A stretch of 64,000 bases of DNA from Argyresthia goedartella (lineage: Eukaryota > Arthropoda > Insecta > Lepidoptera > Argyresthiidae): assembly GCA_949825045.1 (NCBI GenBank), contig OX463816.1, forward strand, positions 14,689,579 to 14,753,578. Reading direction: 5' to 3'. A program made the position numbers and the translations under genes. This document shows, piece by piece, positions 57,062 to 64,000 of the stretch. Below the pieces are notes generated by a model, which was not told where the DNA came from, ran no database searches, and saw only the letters and a list, made by a program, of their open reading frames with translations. Within the stretch, counting starts at the first letter, position 1. The number at the start of each line of letters is the position of its first letter.

Positions 57062-58362
57062 GTCAGGTCATAAGTTCTGTCACACCATAAAAACTTTTGA
57101 ATTTAGAACGCTGGCCACAAAAAAGTTTATTGAATTCGAATTTCGAATTTTTCATGAAAATAAAAATGTGTACTTTTTAGAATTTCCCTCATTTTTAAAT
57201 ATGGAGTGGACACTTAAAGAAGACCGTGTCGCAGTCATTGCGTTGCATCGTTGCGGTTACGCGCCAATTCAGATTTTCGACTTACTGAAAAATTTGAAAT
57301 TAACCAAAAGATTCGTTTATCGTAACATAAAACGATACAATGAAGACTCTAGTGTAGATGACAGGTCAAGAAGTGGTTGCCCTCGCTCTGTTAGGACTCC
57401 AGCAGTGATAAAAGCTGTGAAGGCGCGAATTCAAAGAAATCCCATACGTAAGCAGAAACTGTTGGCCCTTCAGATGGGGTTAAGCAGGACCACGGTGAAA
57501 AGGGTGTTAAATGAAGACTTAGGGCTTAGGGCATATCGAAGAAAAACAGGACATCGTTTAAACGCTCGTTTAATGGACCTGAGTCTGAAGAGATGCCGCG
57601 CTTTGTTGAAGCGGTACGCGGGAAAAAAGCATCGGGAAATTCTTTTTTCGGATGAAAAAAATTTCACCGTGGAAGAGAGCTACAACAAACAAAATGATAA
57701 GGTGTACGCACACAGCAGTGAAGAAGCGAGCAACCGTATTCCGCGTGTCCAACGAGGTCATTTTCCATCCTCGCTCATGGTTTGGTTGGGAGTCTCTTAT
57801 TGGGGCTTAACTGAGGTACATTTTTGTGAAAAAGGCGTAAAAACGAATGCAGTTGTGTATCAAAATACAGTCCTCAAGAACCTTGTGGAACCTGTTTCTC
57901 ATACCATGTTTAATAACAGGCACTGGGTATTCCAACAAGATTCTGCGCCAGCTCATAGAGCGAAAAGCACACAGGACTGGCTGGCGGCGCGTGAAATCGA
58001 CTTCATCCGGCACGAAGACTGGCCCTCCTCCAGTCCAGATTTGAGTCCGTTAGATTACAAGATATGGCAACACTTGGAGGAAAATGCCTGCTCAAAGCCT
58101 CATCCTGATTTGGAGATACTCAAGGCATCCTTCATTAAGGCAGCCGCCGATATTGACATGGACCTTGTTCGTGCTGCGATAGACGACTGGCCGCGCAGAA
58201 TAAAGGGCTGTATTCAAAATCGCGGGGGTCATTTTGAATAAACTTTATTACCATAAGAATCTATGTTTTATTAAGTTCATTTTGCTATATAAATGTTTAC
58301 ATAAATAATAAACATGTCTAAATTATTTCATATTGTACATGTGACAGATCTTATGACCTGAC
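57062..58362 (+). mobile_element. maT-type mariner transposon, copy 2 (nearly intact)
   Basis: 1301 bp, from GTCAGGTCATAAGTTCTGTC at the left end to its complement at the right end (one mismatch, TTCTG against ATCTG). It is flanked by an intact TA on both sides (57060-57061 and 58363-58364), as expected for Tc1/mariner integration. The transposase frame is open. By eye it differs from the copy at 569-1869 by only a few percent. Confidence 0.96.
57201..58241 (+). CDS. maT (DD37D) mariner transposase, full-length open frame
   Basis: 346 residues from the ATG in AAATATGG to TAA. An upstream in-frame GTG at 57168 exists but is not a likely eukaryotic start, and the protein family begins at MEWTLKEDR. 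Residues 1-110 form two helix-turn-helix modules that bind the inverted repeats. The linker that is GRPR in this superfamily reads GCPR here (Cys60). The DDE/D nuclease core has Asp151 (FSDEKNF), Asp247 (QQDSAPAH) and Asp285 (SPLDYKIW), with 37 residues between the last two, which is the maT signature. Family length is about 340-350, so it is full length. The GRPR arginine loss comes from CGC to TGC at a CpG and may weaken end binding. All three acidic residues are intact. No introns. Confidence 0.93.
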   Translation: MEWTLKEDRVAVIALHRCGYAPIQIFDLLKNLKLTKRFVYRNIKRYNEDSSVDDRSRSGCPRSVRTPAVIKAVKARIQRNPIRKQKLLALQMGLSRTTVKRVLNEDLGLRAYRRKTGHRLNARLMDLSLKRCRALLKRYAGKKHREILFSDEKNFTVEESYNKQNDKVYAHSSEEASNRIPRVQRGHFPSSLMVWLGVSYWGLTEVHFCEKGVKTNAVVYQNTVLKNLVEPVSHTMFNNRHWVFQQDSAPAHRAKSTQDWLAAREIDFIRHEDWPSSSPDLSPLDYKIWQHLEENACSKPHPDLEILKASFIKAAADIDMDLVRAAIDDWPRRIKGCIQNRGGHFE

Positions 58363-60492
58363 TATGTATAATTAGAAGTATGCTACAAAATTAGTTTATT
58401 TAAATCCTTCTATATTTGTTATTAAATCGAAAAAATCAGTAGAAATTGCTTCTTCAACCTTATGTCAGCCCTCAGCATGAACACTCAGCGAATCATTTAC
58501 CCATTCAAACGTCGATAACCATTTTGGGTCGACGATCCCTTCTATCGGAACCAGTAATAAACGAAGAGCTCAAAAACACGTAGACTGTTTACTGACCAGT
58601 TAAATACGACGTTTATATCCATTAAGGGCACTTCCGATACGATACTGGTCGGCTATGTAGAGAATGTACACGATCACACGGCGTACGCGATCAGTTGTCT
58701 GCAAGAGAGACATCCAACATTTAGCTTACAACTTACTTATACGTATTGTACAGTTCACAGCTCAAAGACTTAACTACTCTTGAAGCTGACACTGTAATAT
58801 CGGAATACCAATGACTAAGCCCCGGTGTGCTTCCGTCCTCCGCCCACCAGTTCGAGGTTACTTACCGGACCTCCACTAAACATCTGGTAATCATATTCCG
58901 GGCAGGCAGGGTATAAATCATAAGAGGATAACTGGCGGCAAAAACCAGGCAGCACGACCCACCCCTAACCAGTGTTTATAGTAGGTTTTACGCGGTACCA
59001 CCTTCATTTATCGCAGTACGTCGAGTGTGACTTTGCAAGTTTTTAAGTCTTTGCGGTCAGTTAACATTGTAAAAGGCTGTAAATTGTAGAACTACATGAT
59101 GGTTCATATTTGAATCTACCGAGAACAAATCATAAGCTGCAACAGCAGCAGAATCGATGTAAAGTCACTTTGTTTCATGTATGCGGTTTAGTGATGTTAA
59201 CACAAAGTTGTAGATTTACATACGACTGCGTAATCGTGTGGTAATCTTATGTTAGGGCTGCAGGTCCACGAGGTGATGATAGGGGCGCATTAGTGGCTGT
59301 TCTGTAGGCTTTATCGTTTATAGGTTATTTTGGGCTTATTTTATGGTAGTTTTTTGGTTATTTGGAGGTGTGGAAAGAAGTGCAGATAAATAGATTTGAG
59401 GTACAATTTGAGGGAGAGGTGAGGGAAAAAATATAACAGTAACTTAACCGGTGAGGCTTTTGCCCAGCAGTGCGACACCATGTAGGCTAACTATTTTGTT
59501 TTTTATAAGTTGAAAAAATAGAGTACTTAATAATAGGTTTCACTCATGTACTCAAACAGAATGTGTATGATTTTGCGTACGGAGGACCTTACGCAAAATC
59601 AAGATTTACAATCCCAATAAAATTTCCCGGGCTAAGTAAGGAACCTCATAAAAGTGACTAATAAAAATATTATATTGTAACATTTTGCCCTCACAAAATA
59701 CCCAGCAGAGCCATCCCCCTCTGAACCCCCACCTGTCTGCTTTCAACACCTACTGGTAAACCGCTTAAGTTCAAACATCTCTCAAACTTGAATGCTACTT
59801 AATGTTCCAGCGATGTGCTCGCAACAAGAGAAATATTTGTCTTATTTACCTGTCACTATTGTACCTATGAACGAAACGTTTTCATCGTATAAAATTCTTC
59901 TCAGTTCCGTAGAGTAGTCGGACTGTCTTATGACTGCAAAACGAATAAGTATTTTTTTGGCGTACGTATTTTTCTTTTTTATAGCTGTAAACTTCGTCAA
60001 ATATTTATGTGTAATTTATGAAAGTGAAGGAAGCTAAAACTAACTGTTTAAGTTACAACTTGTTTGTTTGAATTGTTGAAAATCCATTGTACATTTGAAT
60101 AATGATCATAGTTCGGTAATGTATGATAGACGCCTCTAAATTTCAAGAAAGCAGTTTAGAATCCAGGAACCTGTATCTGTTTCGAATACTGGCAATTGAA
60201 GTAAATATTTAAGGCATTTCAGCTTTTATCAGAACTAAGAAGTTTTGCAGCAAGCGCAATTTATTTCGTATTTTTCTATGGACATTTTGCCTCTACAAAC
60301 GGAACGGAAATAAAACCTCCCATCAGTAAATAGAAGTAGCGGACGAATAAGAGTAAAATTTATTGCAGGCTCTTTGATAAGAGTATTTGCTGATCCAAAT
60401 GCTTCTTTATGGCGTTGGTGTTGCGGTTAAACTTAAGTATGATTTAAACTGATTTTGGATTTTTTCCTAGAATGCGTAAGGATTTTTAGATC
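58363..60492. other. mostly unrecognised; one candidate exon
   Basis: Contains the candidate 66-bp exon at 58866-58931 (listed separately) and the reverse-complementary words ATTTTGCGTACGG and CCTTACGCAAAATCAAG around 59570-59600. Nothing else was identified. Confidence 0.3.
58866..58931 (-). other. candidate 22-codon internal exon
   Basis: On the minus strand, acceptor-like GGTTTTTGCCGCCAG (AG at 58932-58933), then 66 bp open in phase 0 (LSSYDLYPACPEYDYQMFSG, then GP), then a consensus donor GTAAGT at 58860-58865. Both splice sites fit well, but the piece is short, a second frame is open too, and no partner exon was found. Confidence 0.2.
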
Positions 60493-60705
60493 ATACAGGG
60501 TGTAACAGAATGGTGTAGTCATATTTTAGGGGGTTGGCAACTTCATTTTTCCCTCTCCCAACATTTTGAATCAGGCGATCAGCTGATTTGTATGGAGATG
60601 TAAAAAAGAAAGTTATTCTGATCGATTTCCTAGTGAAAGTTGTTCGAAATTAAGTCCATAACAACCCCTTAAAAGATGACCACACCTTTCCGTTAATCCC
60701 TGTAT
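60493..60705. mobile_element. MITE with ATACAGGGTGT-type inverted ends
   Basis: The left end ATACAGGGTGTAACAGAATG, then GTGTAGTCATATTTTAGGGG, and the reverse complement of the right end ATACAGGGATTAACGGAAAG, then GTGTGGTCATCTTTTAAGGG, match well over about 45 bp. 213 bp in total, no coding capacity. The TACAGGGTG start is shared by many insect non-autonomous DNA elements. Confidence 0.75.
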
Positions 60706-61488
60706 CGTACATTTAGCGAAATGTACACCCCTAATGCAACACTGAAAAATCTCAAAATTTGTGGCACAATTTCACATAAATTTATTACTAACGTTAATGT
60801 TAACTTTCGTCAAAATCTGTCGTCCCTCGTGTCGAGTGATACGTCCATTGGATGACAATTATGTTATGATGATGATTAATAACAATGCCAGTGTGGTAGC
60901 ATTAAGTCTAGTTAATCTTGCTTAATATACTACGCAGGGTTGACGCCGGTATGCGTTGCATTTCAGCCCGCTCACCCAACACTCCACCCGCCCTTGGCGC
61001 AGAAAATCTATGGTGATCCAATTTTGCGCATAATTGACCGCAAAAAATATTGCTCTGACATCAGCTCGTAACTAATGGTATAGGTCTCAATTGGTAGAGT
61101 GCTTTTAGATTAATCCTTTGAATAATGGGAACTATGCAATATCGAAGTTTTGTTGGTCCTTTTAATTAGAATACTTTCGGACGGAAATAATGTGTAATGG
61201 AATGTTCATGATGAAATCAAAAAACTGAAATCAAATATGTGTTTCATTTATATAACAGCAGAGCAGCAAAATTAAAACCGTTTAATCATTCATATCGAAA
61301 TAGCTTCGTTATTCGGATCAGACTCCTTAATTACTTAAAATATATCGACCGGGATCCAGGCATTTACACATATTAGTGATTTGGTTGGTATTTTTAATAT
61401 AAAGTAATAATCTATAGTCGGTCCACCATTTTGTGCGCTTGGGGCGGAATGCGTTTGGGGTAAGAGGTTATTTGTGAGTGTTTGAGGG

Positions 61489-61512
61489 TGTGTGTGTGTG
61501 TGTGTGTGTGTA
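61489..61512. repeat. (GT)n microsatellite
   Basis: Uninterrupted TG dinucleotides ending before TATGTACC. Confidence 0.93.
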
Positions 61513-61603
61513 TGTACCATTTTCCTGGAAAACTACTGAATCGGTTTTTGCATTAAACTACAAATTCCAGAGCAGGTACTTAGATGTGTTTTACGGTTGT
61601 AGA

Positions 61604-61617
61604 CCACCAGGTGGCGC
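61604..61617 (+). promoter_or_regulatory. CTCF-like motif
   Basis: CCACCAGGTGGCGC fits the CTCF core CCASYAGRKGGCRS at every position. It may belong to an unrecognised repeat, so binding is uncertain. Confidence 0.35.
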
Positions 61618-63504
61618 TGTAGCAGCCAGATGGTCGACGCTTGAGGACTTCTCAGAAACTATTTGCCCATTTTTAATGCGATTTTCGCAATTTATAGATA
61701 TTTAATCATATTAGAGGTTTGTATATATTTATTACTTTTTAATATTTGGCTTGGGTTATTGACAAAAACACTTGTAATTACCTCGAAAACCCTACTATCT
61801 GAAGTTCTGTGTCACTACTGCAAAGTCCACTACATGTACTGAGTGAGACACATTTTGTCATACTGTGCATAACATAATTAATATGTAATACGATTATTAT
61901 ACGAGCATGACCAACAATGCGAACCTGATCCTTACTGACAAAGCGTTCTGCTTTAATCCTGTTATCAGTGCACCAGGGAAGTCTATTAATTTGGAAATAT
62001 TGAATAATTAAAGGAATTTCGCTGTAAATAAAACAACAAACAAAGCTTTACACCTTTTTCCTTGTGGGCTGGCAGAGGCACAGCTGTGCCAACATTTATC
62101 CGGATGAAAACAAATCAACGAAAGCAATTGCCCGAAATATTAAAGTTTATGAAGTTTTTCATGAAGGTTACCTTATGCACTATAATTTAACTGAAAATGG
62201 GTGAAAATAACCCTCCCTGTCGGTAATTTAAAGGGTGTACATAGCACCCCTACTATATTTCCACACATATGACCGGCAGCCTGTAGGTTTCACGAGATTT
62301 CGCAATGATCTTGTCTGCGGCGCATTAGCGAGGTTGGGACGTAATCGGTTTACAGCTGGTGCTCACCTGAACACCTGAAACCGACTCTATTACAAAGGGT
62401 TAGGTCTTCATTCTGTAATTTCCTGCTGGTTCACCGATAGACGTGACAGGGTACACGTGAGAGGTGTAGGGATGAGATGATAATAGGACGTTATTACTGG
62501 AAAGTATTTTTCATTTGGCCGGATTACATTTCTGGACTGAATGAGGAATCCTTCTCGGAGAGCTGCATAATAAATGAACTAACAATATGCGACAGGGAAT
62601 GCATGTATTGATGAGAGAGACAAGAAGCAAAACTTCAGTTAAGCAATGCGTGTGAGTATATGAGTTCGTTATAAAGATTAAATGATGTGCTAAATATGTA
62701 GCCTATATACAAAAACAACATTTTGTAAAAACGGACCTACTTAATATACGTCGGTCATATAGTTATAGCGTATCAAAAATGAACACCCCGCACATTTGCA
62801 GCATTTTTTAAATTTGATAGGAGCTTTGCTGAAATTAAAAAATCAATATCCCTTTGAGATAATGATCACCTGGAGCATGGAGTCTTAACGAACGAGCTGC
62901 CTGGCCTCACTACCAGCTTTACTGTGACTAACGAGGCCACGTGGTACGTGTTTAAAGTCCACTTTGTCGCATAAATTACCTTAGCACTCTTAGCATACAT
63001 TTTACATGAAAAACATTTATTAACATCGCACAGCTTTTAAGTAATAATGTCTCTTAAAAAAAAGCCGCACTCATGTTCCGTAAAATAATTTGCAACATAA
63101 CCGTGTTAAAGATGGACTAAGGCTGTGATGGAATTGTGACCAAGAAACGTGCGTAGACCGAGAGGAGTTCCCTCTCCCAGTCGTTGATCGGAACATCTGG
63201 CTATTAAGCATATGGTTTATGCGCCTGGATCAACCCGATACGATATTCTCGTAGATTACTTTGTGAAACAAATAACTTTCTAGGGAAAAACCACATTCGA
63301 AAACTAGTCCATATAGTACATCACTAAAGCATTTAGAATTCCGGCCGCCTCATCTGAGGCCGGAGCCTATTGTAATACAAATTACCCGTACCTGTGTGGA
63401 CTGCGACAGTACAACAGCTAACGCAATAGGGGATAACACTTAAAAATTGAGACATTTTGTTTTGGAAGAAGACTTGGATATGTGTATAAATACAAAACAG
63501 CGTC

Positions 63505-63553
63505 ACACCATGACACACGGGGTGGCAGAAACACAGGTGTTCCCAAAGTAAAT
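63505..63553 (-). repeat. SINE A 3' tail fragment
   Basis: On the minus strand GGAACACCTGTGTTTCTGCC, then ACCCCGTGTGTCATGGTGTG and ACGCTG. Confidence 0.6.
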
Positions 63554-63582
63554 GCATACTGCATTGCACCGAAAGTATTTCA

Positions 63583-63782
63583 TCATGATTCGGTCGAGGC
63601 TGTGCTTCCCAAACGTGAGGTCCCGGGTTAGAATCCCGGCTGGGGAGAAAGAAAAAGAAATCCCCAGGTCTTGGATGTTTGCATATCAGTGACGTCACTG
63701 TTTCTGGTTCCCATGACACAGGCTACGCTGGTGTGGGGCCAGAAACAATACAAGTGTCTGTATATAAATGTTTATTCATAAA
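63583..63782 (+). repeat. tRNA-derived SINE, family B
   Basis: GAGGTCCCGGGTTAGAATCC (B box with one mismatch), GGCTGGGGAGAAAG, AAATCCCCAGGTCTTGGATG, CTGTTTCTGGTTCCCATGAC and GTGTGGGGCCAGAAACAATA. The minus-strand 128-codon frame across it is not a gene. Confidence 0.8.
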
Positions 63783-64000
63783 TTCTTTATTGCCCACAAA
63801 CAACGCATATATAAGTGATATAACATAAATAGTAAACAAGGGCAAGCTTATCTCTAACAAGAGATATCTTCCAGCGAACCAAGTAAGAACTGAGATAGAT
63901 AGATTTTCCTTCTTGCCTCTCTACTATTGGAGGTTATCATTGGCAATCAGCTCCAATATTCAGGTGCCTACAACTCGCAGTATGACTCCCGACTTGCAAA

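Larger units (their letters stand above)
60706..63504. other. mostly unrecognised
   Basis: The GT microsatellite and CTCF-like site are listed separately. At about 62060-62100 there is a faint minus-strand match to the SINE A tail (GGCACAGCTGTGCCTCTGCC). Nothing else was identified. Confidence 0.3.

Noticed and set aside
57168..57200. Upstream in-frame extension of the maT transposase from a GTG
   Set aside because: GTG is not a normal eukaryotic start, the segment is the element's 5' UTR, and copy 1 has the same DNA without a use for it. The ATG at 57201 fits the family start.
63333..63719. 128-codon minus-strand frame
   Set aside because: Covers a SINE A tail and a SINE B copy in antisense; the residues PSRDSNPGPHVWEAQ come from the B box region.

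Overview
This is eukaryotic DNA, almost certainly from a moth or butterfly. The reasons are AT-rich non-coding sequence, very few coding exons, tRNA-derived SINEs with the 3' motif ending in CATCGTGAGGAAACC that is common in Lepidoptera, an insect maT-type (DD37D) mariner, and RTE, jockey and P-type transposon relics.

The only host gene I can name is the insect IRSp53 orthologue (BAIAP2 family, I-BAR/IMD domain), on the minus strand. Its first coding exon is at 40347-40391 (15 codons, phase 0). A leader exon part with a 9-codon uORF lies at 40392-40595, and GC-rich promoter-like DNA follows at about 40600-40870. The second coding exon is at 5102-5177. Spliced together they give the start of an IMD domain. 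They are separated by an intron of about 35.2 kb (5178-40346), so most of the window is one long first intron. Later exons are not recognised in 1-5101 and probably lie beyond the left edge. From about 40.9 kb to 64 kb the sequence is upstream or intergenic.

The rest is mobile DNA of several ages. Two 1301-bp maT mariners sit at 569-1869 (broken) and 57062-58362 (open transposase). A P-superfamily element at 14898-16921 has perfect 22-bp inverted ends and a 7-bp target duplication. It carries, in place of most of its THAP domain, a piece that encodes a glycoside hydrolase family 1 exon. This is the most unusual object in the window. A 5'-truncated jockey fragment lies between 83/84-bp direct repeats (18854-19500). 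A mariner relic (about 19600-21617) was split by an RTE retrotransposon fragment (20061-21264).

Three tRNA-derived SINE families (called A, B and C here), a short inverted-repeat family with 9-bp target duplications (MULE-like), several other dispersed repeats, a fresh 320-bp tandem duplication, minisatellites and a striking set of near-perfect hairpins fill the remainder. No rRNA, true tRNA gene or CRISPR array was seen. Large parts (for example 22.5-28.1 kb and 41-44.8 kb) hold nothing I can identify.
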